DNA of 64,000 nt from an uncultured bacterium (GCA_934621605.1 CAKTUZ010000012.1:13936-77935), one strand, 5' to 3'; shown: positions 10,259-19,062, counted from the first letter of the stretch. Notes: a model not told the origin generated them from the sequence alone. Program-made: numbers and translations.

Positions 10259-10966
10259 ATGGCAGAGGAGATTGGCAATATGTGGAACTTTCCGCCGGAA
10301 ACAAAATTAGCTGCCACAAAAGCTAATGTATTTAAAGGAATGTACGAGCGATTTAATAACAGTTTGTCTATGGCGCAAAGAAGCTTGAAAAGAACTTTTA
10401 AGCGACAAATAAAAGATATACTTTGGCTCAACAAATTGGCAGCTAATACTTTACACTTAGAAAGAGAACAGCAGGCTAGGGAAATACAAGTATTTACCAT
10501 TGACTTAATTGAACCTGATTTACATAGAGATATTCTTCAGCAACTGGACAGAATTGTACCTTATTACATTTTGTTTATCTTGCGCTATCAAAATAGGCGT
10601 CAGGCTATTATAGCTTATAAAGAATTTGACGAAGAAGGCAATGTATCTAAAGTTGACCCTTACTTTGGGACAGGCTGGCTAGCTGAAACAGAATCTCCAT
10701 TTGAATTTAAGGCAGCTTCTTCTATAGAAGGAGTATACACTAATATTATACGCCAAGTAGCTGGGCCGACTTTAAGTTATTTTGATACTTCACGCTCTTT
10801 AAAAGAAAATATAGAAATTCAAACTCAACTGAAATTTCTCCAAGCACAAATAGATAATCTCAATCAAAAGATACGCAGAGAAAAGCAACCCAAAGAAAAA
10901 CACAGACTGTTCGCTTGCAAAAAAGAATTTGAGGAGCAAAAGCGCCATTTCATTATCAACTTATAA
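10259..10966 (+). CDS. DUF4391 domain-containing protein
   Basis: 235 residues, ATG 3 bases after the helicase stop, so the two were one operon. The pattern FPPETKLAATKANVFKGMYE, FKRQIKDILWLNKLAANTLH, REIQVFTIDL and DRIVPYYILFILRY matches DUF4391 as I remember it: an uncharacterised protein encoded beside SNF2-like helicase and type III mod/res genes. The C-terminal 50 residues form a charged coiled coil (LKFLQAQIDNLNQKIRREK). The frame is intact although all its expected partners are damaged. The mod gene that should follow is absent. Confidence 0.7.
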   Translation: MAEEIGNMWNFPPETKLAATKANVFKGMYERFNNSLSMAQRSLKRTFKRQIKDILWLNKLAANTLHLEREQQAREIQVFTIDLIEPDLHRDILQQLDRIVPYYILFILRYQNRRQAIIAYKEFDEEGNVSKVDPYFGTGWLAETESPFEFKAASSIEGVYTNIIRQVAGPTLSYFDTSRSLKENIEIQTQLKFLQAQIDNLNQKIRREKQPKEKHRLFACKKEFEEQKRHFIINL

Positions 10967-11322
10967 AAATGGTATATAATACATACCAAAATAATACTAT
11001 AAATATATAAATATATTTTATAACTTCCTATTTTTTAAGGTTTTATGTATTAAAAATAATAAATTAGTCTCTAATACTCTTGACTAATAATTTTGCTTTT
11101 GCTATATTCTGGGTAACAAAACTGCATATATAACCTCATCCTCTTAAAATCTTATAACAATCAGTGCTGCGTAAATTATGCGGCACGTAAATGGCCTCTG
11201 AATAGTCGATAACAGAGGCTTATTTATTTCCTGGCTATTTTTATGTATAATTTTGTAGAAGATTTGACTTTTGTACCATAAATAGTGTTGTTTTTTTATG
11301 GAGAGGGGAATTTATTATTAAA
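10967..11322. other. AT-rich intergenic region
   Basis: 356 bp without a convincing gene. The left part is very AT-rich. The right part holds the terminator at 11194-11230 and the GGAGAGGGG ribosome site (about 11300) of the next gene. I searched by eye for the missing 5' part of mod here and did not find it. Confidence 0.6.
11194..11230 (+). terminator. Rho-independent terminator
   Basis: GCCTCTG (11194-11200) pairs with CAGAGGC (11213-11219) around a 12-nt loop, followed by TTATTTATTT. A near relative of this hairpin, with the same ATGGCCTCTG left arm, occurs at 13405. Confidence 0.7.
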
Positions 11323-12753
11323 ATGAATGCTGACCGGTTTGAGCAAATATTAGAAATTGGCGAAACAGTTGCCGTTGAATTTAAACGTTGCGGAAACGGC
11401 ATAGAAGATGATGTCTATGAAACGGTTTGTTCATTTCTAAACAGGTTTGGTGGAGATATTTTTTTGGGCATTTTAGATGACGGTACAGTTTGCGGAGTTC
11501 CTGAAAAAGCAGCACCTGATCTTATAAAAAATTTTATCAAGCGTATTAGCAACCAAAACAGTTTCACTCCAACAGTATACTTAGCTCCTGAAATTCTTGA
11601 TTATAATGACAGAACTGTTATCCATATACACGTTCCGCCTAGCGCTGAAGTGCATAAATTTAAGGGTATAATTTATGATCGCATTGATGATTCTGATGTA
11701 AAAGTAAGTGCTACATCTCAAATTGCGCAGATGTACATTCGTAAGCAAAACATATTTACTGAACGTAAGGTATACCCCTACGTTGAAATGGCTGATTTGC
11801 GCTTAGATTTACTTCCTAAATTACGCCTTATGGCAGCAAATAGTAGTAGCAATAAACAACATCCTTGGATGAGCATGTCTGATGAAGAACTTTTTAAAAG
11901 CTCAAGGCTATACAGTATGGATCGCGCTACTGGAGAAAAAGGTTTAAATCTGGCAGCAGTTATGCTATTAGGTAAAGATGATGTCATCGCTGACATTGTG
12001 CCGACTTACGTTACAGATGCCCTCTTGAAAAGGGTAAATATTGATCGCTATGATGATAGAGAAATTATAAAAACTAATCTAATCGAAAGCTATGAGCAAC
12101 TTATGGAATTTGGTCGTAAACATTTATCTGATAAATTTTTCCTTGATGGAGACCAAAGAAAAAGTTTGCGTAACATAATTACACGCGAAATTGTGGCCAA
12201 TACGCTTATTCATAGGGAATTTACTAGCTCTTATCAAGCTAAGTTTATTATAGAGTCTGATAAAATGTACGTTGAGAATGCTAGTAGAGCTGTGCAAAAC
12301 GCTATTATAACTTTGGATAATTTAGAGCCAAATCCCAAAAATCCTATAATTGCCGCTTTTTTCAGAAATATAGGTTATGCCGATCAACTTGGTTCAGGCG
12401 TTAGAAATTTATTCAGATATAGCAAATATTATTCAGGCCAAGATCCAGAATTTTTTGAAGGTGATATTTTTAGAATTATAGTGCCTTTAGATGGAGCTAC
12501 TACCCAAGCTACCCAAGTTACTACCCAAGTTACCCAAGCTACTACCCAAGTTACCCAAGCTCGATCTATTGATAGTGAACAAAAAATTGTAAATTTACTT
12601 CAGCAAAATCCGAGCGCTTCGCAAGCGGAAGTTGCTGCAAAACTCGGGATCAGCGTTAATGCAGTCAAGTATTATATCAGAAAGTTACGCGATCTCGGGC
12701 ATTTAGAACGAGTTGGCTCTCCGCAAAAAGGTAAATGGATAGTAAAATCTTAG
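11323..12753 (+). CDS. AlbA_2 / HATPase_c_4 regulator-type protein with VTQATTQ linker repeats
   Basis: 476 residues. The N-terminal AlbA_2 domain has ETVAVEFKRCGN and RFGGDIFLGILDDG. A HATPase_c_4-type region has TREIVANTLIHREFTSSY and GYADQLGSGVRNLF. A low-complexity linker at about 390-412 is built of TTQVTQA units. A C-terminal HTH follows (SQAEVAAKLGISVNAVKYYI). The family is thought to regulate transcription, often of its own locus, with ATP or nucleic acid as ligand; the target is unknown. It stands alone after a terminator. It differs from the copy at 3228 in sequence but not in domain order. Confidence 0.8.
   Translation: MNADRFEQILEIGETVAVEFKRCGNGIEDDVYETVCSFLNRFGGDIFLGILDDGTVCGVPEKAAPDLIKNFIKRISNQNSFTPTVYLAPEILDYNDRTVIHIHVPPSAEVHKFKGIIYDRIDDSDVKVSATSQIAQMYIRKQNIFTERKVYPYVEMADLRLDLLPKLRLMAANSSSNKQHPWMSMSDEELFKSSRLYSMDRATGEKGLNLAAVMLLGKDDVIADIVPTYVTDALLKRVNIDRYDDREIIKTNLIESYEQLMEFGRKHLSDKFFLDGDQRKSLRNIITREIVANTLIHREFTSSYQAKFIIESDKMYVENASRAVQNAIITLDNLEPNPKNPIIAAFFRNIGYADQLGSGVRNLFRYSKYYSGQDPEFFEGDIFRIIVPLDGATTQATQVTTQVTQATTQVTQARSIDSEQKIVNLLQQNPSASQAEVAAKLGISVNAVKYYIRKLRDLGHLERVGSPQKGKWIVKS
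12496..12560 (+). repeat. In-frame ACCCAAG-type repeats in the regulator linker
   Basis: Alternating units of GCTACTACCCAAG and TTACCCAAG type, each three or four codons, encode T-T-Q-V/A-T-Q. All units keep the frame, so copy-number change would lengthen the linker between the ATPase and the winged helix without breaking the gene. Confidence 0.75.
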
Positions 12754-12811
12754 CTAGAGCTAGGATATATAGGTTGTGCATAAAAGTGGGTTCAAAAAAG
12801 AAAAACAAAAA

Positions 12812-13360
12812 ATGGAAAATATAATGTATACGAGCACTTATGATTCTGCAATTGGCAGCTTATTGCTGGCGGCTGACGATATAGGTTTAGTCGGTTTATG
12901 GCTCAATAGCGATCGCTTTTATGCCAATTTGTTGGCCAACTGTGAGTCTGTTGTCAAAGAAACGCCTATTTTAGAGGCTGTCAAGCGTTGGTTAAACGCG
13001 TATTTTAGTGGACATGAACCAAAAGTTGAGGTGCCGCTTCATCTTATCGGCACGCCATTTCGCCAGGAAGTTTGGAAGTTACTTTTGCAAATTCCTTATG
13101 GCAAAGTAATTACATATGGAGATTTAGCTAAAAAAATGGCTGAAAAAAGGGGAGTTGAGCATATGTCTGCTCAAGCAATAGGTGGCGCTGTCGGCCATAA
13201 TGAAATTTCAATTATTATTCCCTGTCATAGAGTTATTGGTGCTAATGGTAACTTAACCGGTTATGCCGGCGGAATAGATAAAAAGCTCAAATTGCTTGAG
13301 CTAGAAGGCGTAGATACGAAGAAGTTGTTTTTGCCTAAAAACTATAAAGCCAACGCCTAA
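12812..13360 (+). CDS. ogt: Methylated-DNA--protein-cysteine methyltransferase
   Basis: Suicidal repair protein that removes the alkyl group from O6-alkylguanine. 182 residues from the ATG at 12812; an ATG at 12824 and an upstream GTG at 12776 are alternatives, and no clear ribosome site decides. The C-terminal DNA-binding domain contains FRQEVWKLLLQIPYGKVITY and the active site IIIPCHRVIG (Cys about 138), ending GYAGGIDKKLKLLELEG. The length and N-terminal ribonuclease-H-like half fit the Ogt/MGMT family. It is a stand-alone gene between an AlbA_2 regulator and the biotin genes, with its own terminator downstream. Confidence 0.9.
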   Translation: MENIMYTSTYDSAIGSLLLAADDIGLVGLWLNSDRFYANLLANCESVVKETPILEAVKRWLNAYFSGHEPKVEVPLHLIGTPFRQEVWKLLLQIPYGKVITYGDLAKKMAEKRGVEHMSAQAIGGAVGHNEISIIIPCHRVIGANGNLTGYAGGIDKKLKLLELEGVDTKKLFLPKNYKANA

Positions 13361-13404
13361 TATTGCTAAGTTATTTTATAGCTTAGTGCACGCACATATG
13401 AATG

Positions 13405-13440
13405 GCCTCTGTTTAGTTAAGGAACAAAGGCTTTATTGTA
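13405..13440 (+). terminator. Rho-independent terminator after ogt
   Basis: GCCTCTGTT pairs with AACAAAGGC (one mismatch) and is followed by TTTATT. The left arm and flank resemble the terminator at 11194. Confidence 0.55.
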
Positions 13441-13547
13441 TATTTGGCGATCATGAAGTGAATATTTTATTGTAGGTATTTTGCCACCAAGCTCAAAAGG
13501 GCAGTTCGCATATTTGTAGTTTGATAGCGGAAAAGGAAGCAATAAAA

Positions 13548-14516
13548 ATGGACTTAAATCAACTAACAAGAAAAGTTCTTGATGGCGACCAAATTACTAA
13601 AGAAGAAGCACTTTTCTTGTACGGACAGCCTCTTTTAGAACTATGTGAAAAGGCTAATCAAATTCGTCAGCATTTTTGTGCTAATAAATTTGATATTTGT
13701 ACAATTATCAATGCTAAAAGCGGAAAATGTTCTGAAAATTGCAAGTATTGTGCCCAATCAGCTCACAATCATACCAATGCTGTCACTTATCCGCTTCTTT
13801 CTGAGAAAGAAATTGTCGATCAAGCTAAAGTTGATCATGAGCAAGGAGTCCTTCGTTACTCAATTGTAACTTCAGGAAAGCGCTTATCTGATGCAGAAAT
13901 AGATGCTGTTTGCGAAGCCGTTCGAGAAATTAAAGAAAAAGTTGGAATCTCTGTTTGCGTTTCCTTAGGACTATTAAATGAACAGCAATTTCGCAAGTTA
14001 AAAGAAGCTGGCGTAACAAGGGTGCATAACAATTTGGAAACTTCTCGCAGAAATTTCCCCAACGTTTGTACTACGCACAAATTTGAAGATAAAGTACAAG
14101 CAATTAAGGCTGCCCAGAAGGCCGGTCTCTCCGTTTGTAGCGGCGGCATTATGGGACTTGGCGAAACGGTCGAGGATAGGATTTATATGGCTTTTAGTTT
14201 GCGGGAACTGGGTGTACTTAGCGTGCCCGTAAATATGCTAAATGCCATTCCCGGTACGCCATTTGCTAATAATAAGAGATTAACTAATGAAGATATGTGC
14301 AGAATCGTCGCTGTCTATCGTTTTATTCTTCCCAAAGCTTCTATCCGTCTGGCCGGTGGACGAGGCTTGCTGCCAGATAAAGGAAAGAGTTGCTTGACTT
14401 CAGGAGCAAACGCTGCCATTTCTGGAGATATGTTAACAACTGCTGGAATTACCACAAAAACAGATATGGCCTTATTAAAAGAGCTTGGGTATGAGGCAGA
14501 AATTTGCAATGAGTAA
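13548..14516 (+). CDS. bioB: Biotin synthase
   Basis: Radical SAM enzyme that inserts sulfur into dethiobiotin, the last step of biotin synthesis. 322 residues from the ATG at 13548, which has AAAGGAAG upstream. The SAM cluster motif is CSENCKYCAQSAHN (CxxxCxxC), preceded by CTIINAKSGK. Further family motifs are ETSRRNFPNVCTTH (broken by description), GGIMGLGE, NMLNAIPGTPF and RLAGGRG. The stop overlaps the bioD start by 8 bp. The order bioB-bioD-bioA indicates one operon ending at the hairpin near 16511. No bioF or bioC/H is in the window. Confidence 0.95.
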   Translation: MDLNQLTRKVLDGDQITKEEALFLYGQPLLELCEKANQIRQHFCANKFDICTIINAKSGKCSENCKYCAQSAHNHTNAVTYPLLSEKEIVDQAKVDHEQGVLRYSIVTSGKRLSDAEIDAVCEAVREIKEKVGISVCVSLGLLNEQQFRKLKEAGVTRVHNNLETSRRNFPNVCTTHKFEDKVQAIKAAQKAGLSVCSGGIMGLGETVEDRIYMAFSLRELGVLSVPVNMLNAIPGTPFANNKRLTNEDMCRIVAVYRFILPKASIRLAGGRGLLPDKGKSCLTSGANAAISGDMLTTAGITTKTDMALLKELGYEAEICNE

Positions 14517-15117
14517 AAATCTATTTGTTACCGGAACTGGAACAGATGTAGGTAAAACATATGTGACAGGTTTAATTGTCAAAAAGCTCAGAGAAAAGGG
14601 GATATCTGCGGCCTATTATAAGGCTGCCATGAGTGGCAATGAACGCAGAGCGGATGACACTTTAATTCCAGGTGACGCCTTACAGGTAAAAAATATGTCT
14701 GGAATTGAGCAGCCTCTTGAAGAAATGTGTCAGTATATTTATGAAACAGCTGTTTCTCCGCACTTGGCAGCAAAACTTGAGGGCAATCCTATTAGCATGG
14801 AATGTGTGCTGAAAAATTTTAACCATGTTTGCCAAAAGTATGATTATGTTACCATAGAAGGTTCAGGGGGAATTGTTTGTCCGCTTCGTTTTGATGAGCA
14901 AAAAATTCAACTTGAGGATTTTATTAAAGCTTGCAATTTAAGTTGCTTAGTAATAGCTGATGCGGGACTTGGTACTATCAATGCGGTTGTATTGACGATT
15001 GAATATATGAAAGCTCGCCAAATACCTATAAAAGGTATTATCTTCAATCATTACGAGCCGGGCAACCAGTTACATGAAGATAACCGTTTGATGTGTGAAA
15101 CTATGACACTGGCTTAA
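14509..15117 (+). CDS. bioD: Dethiobiotin synthetase, frameshifted near its C-terminus
   Basis: ATP-dependent closure of the ureido ring of dethiobiotin. The ATG at 14509 lies in ATGAGTAA, overlapping the bioB stop. P-loop FVTGTGTDVGKTYVTG, then YYKAAMSGN, VTIEGSGGIVCPL and IIFNHYE are as expected. The current frame stops after 202 residues at MCETMTLA. Shifting one base at about 15105 continues GLNVIACIKNGDTKLDLPFE and runs to a TAG at 15192-15194, giving about 228 residues, the normal BioD length, 20 bp before bioA. So a single-base deletion (or sequencing error) has removed the last 27 or so residues. The active site is upstream of the break. Confidence 0.88.
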   Translation: MSKNLFVTGTGTDVGKTYVTGLIVKKLREKGISAAYYKAAMSGNERRADDTLIPGDALQVKNMSGIEQPLEEMCQYIYETAVSPHLAAKLEGNPISMECVLKNFNHVCQKYDYVTIEGSGGIVCPLRFDEQKIQLEDFIKACNLSCLVIADAGLGTINAVVLTIEYMKARQIPIKGIIFNHYEPGNQLHEDNRLMCETMTLA

Positions 15118-15214
15118 ATGTAATTGCTTGTATAAAGAATGGCGATACAAAGTTAGATCTTCCATTTGAAATTTTGGAAGGACTTTACGAATAGAGCAGA
15201 GGGACACGTATAAC

Positions 15215-16414
15215 ATGATTTGGTATCCGTACCAGCAAATGAAAACAATGAAGCCTCCTTACAAAATTGTCAATGCGGAGGGAGTTTATTTGTATACCGA
15301 AGATCAGAAATTGATCGACTCTGTATCTTCTTGGTGGAGCGTCATCCACGGCTATAAACATCCGGAACTCAATCAAGCCATTGAAACGCAACTCAACAAA
15401 TTCTCCCATGTGATGCTAGGTGGTTTAACTCATGATCCGGTAGAGAAGCTTTCTCAAAAGCTTCAGAGCTGGCTGCCTGGAGACTTAGATTATTGCTTCT
15501 TTTCTGATTCTGGCAGTGTTGCTGTAGAAGTTGCCCTTAAAATGGCCTTGCAATACTATATGAATCGCGGAGAAAGCCAGCGTACTATGGTATTGGCCCT
15601 AGAGCATGCATACCACGGAGATACGTTCAAAACTATGGAAGTTGGCGATGATGAAGATTATCATTTTGTTTTGAACGCCTATGGAAAAAGCAACTATGTT
15701 AAGCATATTCCTACCGATATAAAAGCTCTCGAACAAGCCTTTGCTCAATATCATGATCGCTTAAATTGCTTTATCGTTGAGCCTTTGTTGCAAGGTGCAG
15801 GCGGCATGAGAATGTATGACGTTTCCTTTTTACAGCGTGCCCGTGAGCTTTGCGATCAATATGATGTACTTCTTATCTTTGATGAAGTAGCTACAGGTTT
15901 TGGACGTACCGGAAATCGCTTTGTGGCTGATTTAGTCTTACCTGATATTATAGTCCTTGGCAAAGCTCTAACTGGCGGATATATGGGCCACGCTGTCACA
16001 GTAGCCAATCACAAGGTATATGAAGGTTTTTACGATGATAATCCTACTCATGCACTAATGCATGGCCCTACATTTATGGGCAATGCCCTGGCTTGTAGCG
16101 TAATATTAAAGTCTATCGAGCTATTCGAAAAATATGACTATATGTCTAAAATACGCAGAATTGAAGAAATAACTCGCCGTGAAATGGACGGTTTTTCTGA
16201 TTCACGTATTAAGGAAATTCGTATTCTTGGTGGATGTATATGCATCGAAGTATACGATCCAGCTACTATTAAAGAATATCAGCAATTTGCCTATGACCGT
16301 GGTGTTTTTAGTCGGCCATTCTTAAATTATCTATACGCCATGGTTCCTTATGTAATAGAAGAAAACGACTTAGTTAAAGTTTTACAAACAATGAAAGATT
16401 GGTTCTCTAAATAA
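15215..16414 (+). CDS. bioA: Adenosylmethionine--8-amino-7-oxononanoate aminotransferase
   Basis: PLP enzyme making 7,8-diaminopelargonate from KAPA using SAM as amino donor. 399 residues, ATG with GAGGGA upstream. IWYPYQQMK at the N-terminus, SSWWSVIHGYKHPELN, the PLP region FDEVATGFGRTG and GKALTGGYMG with the Schiff-base lysine at about residue 250 are diagnostic. The protein is some 20-30 residues shorter than typical BioA but the C-terminal domain is present. Last gene of bioBDA. Confidence 0.95.
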   Translation: MIWYPYQQMKTMKPPYKIVNAEGVYLYTEDQKLIDSVSSWWSVIHGYKHPELNQAIETQLNKFSHVMLGGLTHDPVEKLSQKLQSWLPGDLDYCFFSDSGSVAVEVALKMALQYYMNRGESQRTMVLALEHAYHGDTFKTMEVGDDEDYHFVLNAYGKSNYVKHIPTDIKALEQAFAQYHDRLNCFIVEPLLQGAGGMRMYDVSFLQRARELCDQYDVLLIFDEVATGFGRTGNRFVADLVLPDIIVLGKALTGGYMGHAVTVANHKVYEGFYDDNPTHALMHGPTFMGNALACSVILKSIELFEKYDYMSKIRRIEEITRREMDGFSDSRIKEIRILGGCICIEVYDPATIKEYQQFAYDRGVFSRPFLNYLYAMVPYVIEENDLVKVLQTMKDWFSK

Positions 16415-16510
16415 GATCGCCAAATACTAATAAAAACTGTTAATTGTTGATAAAAGTATGTATATTTTGGTGAAAGTTAAGCGTTTGCCAAGATAGAGCC
16501 AGTTTGCAAT

Positions 16511-16592
16511 AAAGGCTTGCTGCCCTATATTTATAGCTAGTTACGCCAAATTTAGCTATTATAAATAGTTCGGCAGCAAGCTTTATTTTTAA
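16511..16592 (+). terminator. Large hairpin terminator of the biotin operon
   Basis: AAGGCTTGCTGCC (from 16512) pairs with GGCAGCAAGCTTT with one wobble. An inner AT-rich stem (ATTTATA / TATAAAT) lies inside the loop, and TATTTTT follows. Confidence 0.8.
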
Positions 16593-16640
16593 GCTAAAAA
16601 AAAGCCTAAATAACGCTAAAAAGCCATTTTATTACAAAAA

Positions 16641-17066
16641 CTAAGGTTCACGCATAACAACTTGGCATAAGTATCTGTTGAACTGGTCGTATTCAAGCTG
16701 AGATAATAAGCTAGGAGAAGACATCACAATTAGCTCATGGCCAGCAAATCCAGGGCGGTAGGGTAGATGTATATGTTTAAAAGTGTTGGCCACAAAGCCG
16801 CAACGTTCATAGAACGATTTTCTACGTTTTGCAATGTCATCAACTAAGGGATCTATTTCCAAAATTAGCTTTTTATCAGCATATTCTTTTCTTAATAATT
16901 GCAAAGTTCTTTTACCATATTGTTTATTTATAAGTTGCGCATTTTATGGCAAAATGCTCTATATAAATAAATTGATTAAACTCCCAAAAACAAATAATTC
17001 CTAACCATTGATCAGAATCACAAATAAGATCAAATTTGTATTCATAAATATAAATCCTTCCAATTG
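16641..17066 (-). pseudogene. GNAT-family N-acetyltransferase, truncated and frameshifted
   Basis: Reading from 17066 leftward, one frame gives GRIYIYEYKFDLICDSDQW and CFWEFNQFIYIEHFAIK. A shift at about 16935 leads to KQYGKRTLQLLRKEY, EIDPLVDDIAKRRKSFYERC and GHELIVMSSPSLLSQLEYDQ. Together these make a GNAT acetyltransferase with its acetyl-CoA-binding part around the shift. The first 30 or so residues are missing exactly where the IS605-type element begins, so the insertion probably inactivated the gene. The substrate is unknown. Confidence 0.7.
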
Positions 17067-17125
17067 TAGTAGGCGGAAACCCACTGCCTTTAGGCTGTGG
17101 GAGGAGTCTTGTAAATTTTTGGACA

Positions 17126-17528
17126 TTAACCTTGGTTTTCTATGTATTTTTGTATAGTAACTTATGATACCTCGCCTATACTGCACACGAAAACCGTCTG
17201 ACCAAAAGGTTTTCTTTTTTCAATATTGTTTGGACAATAAGTTCGAATATTTTTGCCATAAGTATATGTAATTTCTTGCTGAATTACTTTTACAATATCG
17301 CAAACTCTGTCTACTGCATTATGACTTATTAAACAGTGTATATGGTCTTTATCAGCCTCCATTGCTATAAATATCATAGCCTCTAAAAGCACAGATGTCA
17401 TAAAATTTTTGTTTTACGTCGTCAACTATAGAACCTGTAAGAAGCTGTTTACGATATTTAGTGACAAGAACTATATGAATTTTTAGGTTATATTTTCGTC
17501 TGTTATGACGATTATATTTATTATCCAT
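17126..17528 (-). pseudogene. tnpA: IS200-like Y1 transposase TnpA, decayed
   Basis: Starts MDNKYNRHNRRKYNLKIHIV, the typical IS200 TnpA N-terminus. A frameshift near 17370 separates YDIYSNGG from MEADKDHIHCLIS, which carries the HUH metal motif (His-Ile-His). Further on, FWSDGF and VCSIGEVS lie in different frames, and a TAA interrupts just before VTIQKYIENQG, which contains the catalytic tyrosine. With at least two frameshifts and a nonsense codon the transposase is dead. Confidence 0.85.
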
Positions 17529-17612
17529 GTATTTTTCCTACAAAGTATTGATTTTAATTAATATATATTATTAAAATATACTTAGTAATATATAAGTGAA
17601 AGGAGTACATAT

Positions 17613-18752
17613 ATGAAGCAGATGGTTGCCACAGCTAAAATCCAAATATCTGTAGATATGGATAGTAAAATTTTGCTTGACGAAACCATGTCTGCCTATT
17701 CTGCTGCCTGCAACTATGTTTCTGACTATGTATTCCGCACTCACGACTTAAAACAGTTTTCTCTTAACAAAGCTCTATATTCAATACTTCGAGAAAAGTT
17801 TAGTCTTAAATCACAAATGGCTCAATCTGTTTTAAAAACTGTAGTTGCCAGATATAAGACCATTTTGGAAAATCAGAAAAAGTGGATTAGACCATGTTTC
17901 AAGAGGCCACAATACGATCTTGTATGGAATAGAGACTATTCTCTTACCAGGAGCTGTTTTTCAGTAAACACGCTAAAGGGTCGTGTTAAACTGTCTTATT
18001 TTGCTAAAGGTATGTCTAAATATTTTGACCATACTATTTATAAATTTGGTACTGCCAAACTTGTAAATAAACGCGGTAAGTATTTTTTACATATCGCTGT
18101 TACTTACGATATTGAAGAAGTTAGACTCTCTGAGATCTGCAACATTGTTGGCATTGATAGAGGTATTAACTTTGTTGTTGCTACTTACAACAGTCAGCAC
18201 AGATCTGATTTTGTGAATGGCAGAATTATAAAACAAAAACGTGCCAACTATTCAAAACTTCGTAAAGAATTACAAATGCGTCAAACTCCGTCGGCAAGAC
18301 GTAGACTTAAAGCTATTGGTTCACGAGAAAACCGTTGGATGCAAGATGTTAACCACTGTGTATCAAAGGCACTCGTGAAAGCCAATCCCAAGCATACGTT
18401 ATTTGTCCTTGAAGACTTGTCAGGCGTTCGAAATGCCACAGAGCGCGTTAAAACAAAAGATCGCTATGTATCTGTATCGTGGTCATTCTATGACCTTGAA
18501 CAGAAGCTTATCTACAAAGCTAAACAAAATCAATCTATAGTAATTAAGGTTGACCCTCGTTATACAAGCCAGCGTTGTCCGGTGTGTGGGCACATTGAAA
18601 AAGCCAATCGCAACAAAAAGACACATCTGTTTAGCTGTAAAAGCTGTGGCTACAAATCAAATGATGATCGTGTTGGAGCGATGAATCTGTATCACATGGG
18701 GGTAAACTATCTTAGAGATAGTCAAGTACCTGATACAGTTACAGTAGAGTAA
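17613..18752 (+). CDS. tnpB: TnpB, RNA-guided nuclease of IS605 group
   Basis: 379 residues, ATG with AAAGGAG at ideal spacing. N-terminal helical domain (SAYSAACNYVSDYVF), then the split RuvC nuclease: GIDRGINFVVATY (first Asp), LFVLEDLSG (Glu) and NDDRVGAMNLYHMG (last Asp). The zinc ribbon CPVCGHIEKANRNK and CKSCGYK precedes the last motif. TnpB proteins cut DNA guided by an RNA from the element's right end and help the element persist. The frame and all catalytic residues appear intact, unlike tnpA. Confidence 0.93.
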   Translation: MKQMVATAKIQISVDMDSKILLDETMSAYSAACNYVSDYVFRTHDLKQFSLNKALYSILREKFSLKSQMAQSVLKTVVARYKTILENQKKWIRPCFKRPQYDLVWNRDYSLTRSCFSVNTLKGRVKLSYFAKGMSKYFDHTIYKFGTAKLVNKRGKYFLHIAVTYDIEEVRLSEICNIVGIDRGINFVVATYNSQHRSDFVNGRIIKQKRANYSKLRKELQMRQTPSARRRLKAIGSRENRWMQDVNHCVSKALVKANPKHTLFVLEDLSGVRNATERVKTKDRYVSVSWSFYDLEQKLIYKAKQNQSIVIKVDPRYTSQRCPVCGHIEKANRNKKTHLFSCKSCGYKSNDDRVGAMNLYHMGVNYLRDSQVPDTVTVE

Positions 18753-18899
18753 ATCTCTGCTGTAAAGGGTGTTGTCAACCACCCTACGATGTAACGCCAC
18801 CTTAGATAGCGATACTTAAGGAATAAAAGTCGGAGGGGTAACCCGTTACCACGACTGGGCAGTTACAAGCCCATTACCTTTAGATGATGCGTAGTTGAC
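18700..18899 (+). ncRNA. Probable omega RNA (reRNA) of TnpB
   Basis: By analogy with other IS605 elements the guide RNA scaffold overlaps the tnpB 3' end and runs to the right end. Here the 147 bp after the stop are GC-richer than the surroundings and contain complementary blocks: GGGTGTTGTC/AACCACCC at about 18768-18784, GGGGTAACCCGTTACC at 18835-18850, and the hairpin at 18869-18892. The guide would then be the bases immediately after about 18899. Boundaries are inferred. Confidence 0.5.
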
Positions 18900-19062
18900 G
18901 GCAGCTTTATACATAGAATCGTTGTGCGAAGTTAATCTTTTAAAATGCATTCGAACCTCAAAAGTATGAACATGATATAAAAAAACATCACACGATATTA
19001 TGATCGTATATGATGTTATAGTTAGACATTTAACCATATATGATCATAATACTATATATACG

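Larger units (their letters stand above)
17067..18899. mobile_element. IS200/IS605-group insertion sequence, divergent tnpA and tnpB
   Basis: The left end holds the subterminal hairpin 17080-17101 (CCCACTGCC TTTA GGCTGTGGG). The right end holds an imperfect hairpin at 18869-18892 (GCCCATTACC TTTA GATGATGCG) followed by GTAGTTGAC. Between them are a decayed tnpA on the minus strand and an intact tnpB on the plus strand, the divergent layout of IS605. Exact ends are estimated: these elements have no inverted repeats and make no target duplication. The left end abuts the truncated GNAT gene. Confidence 0.8.
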
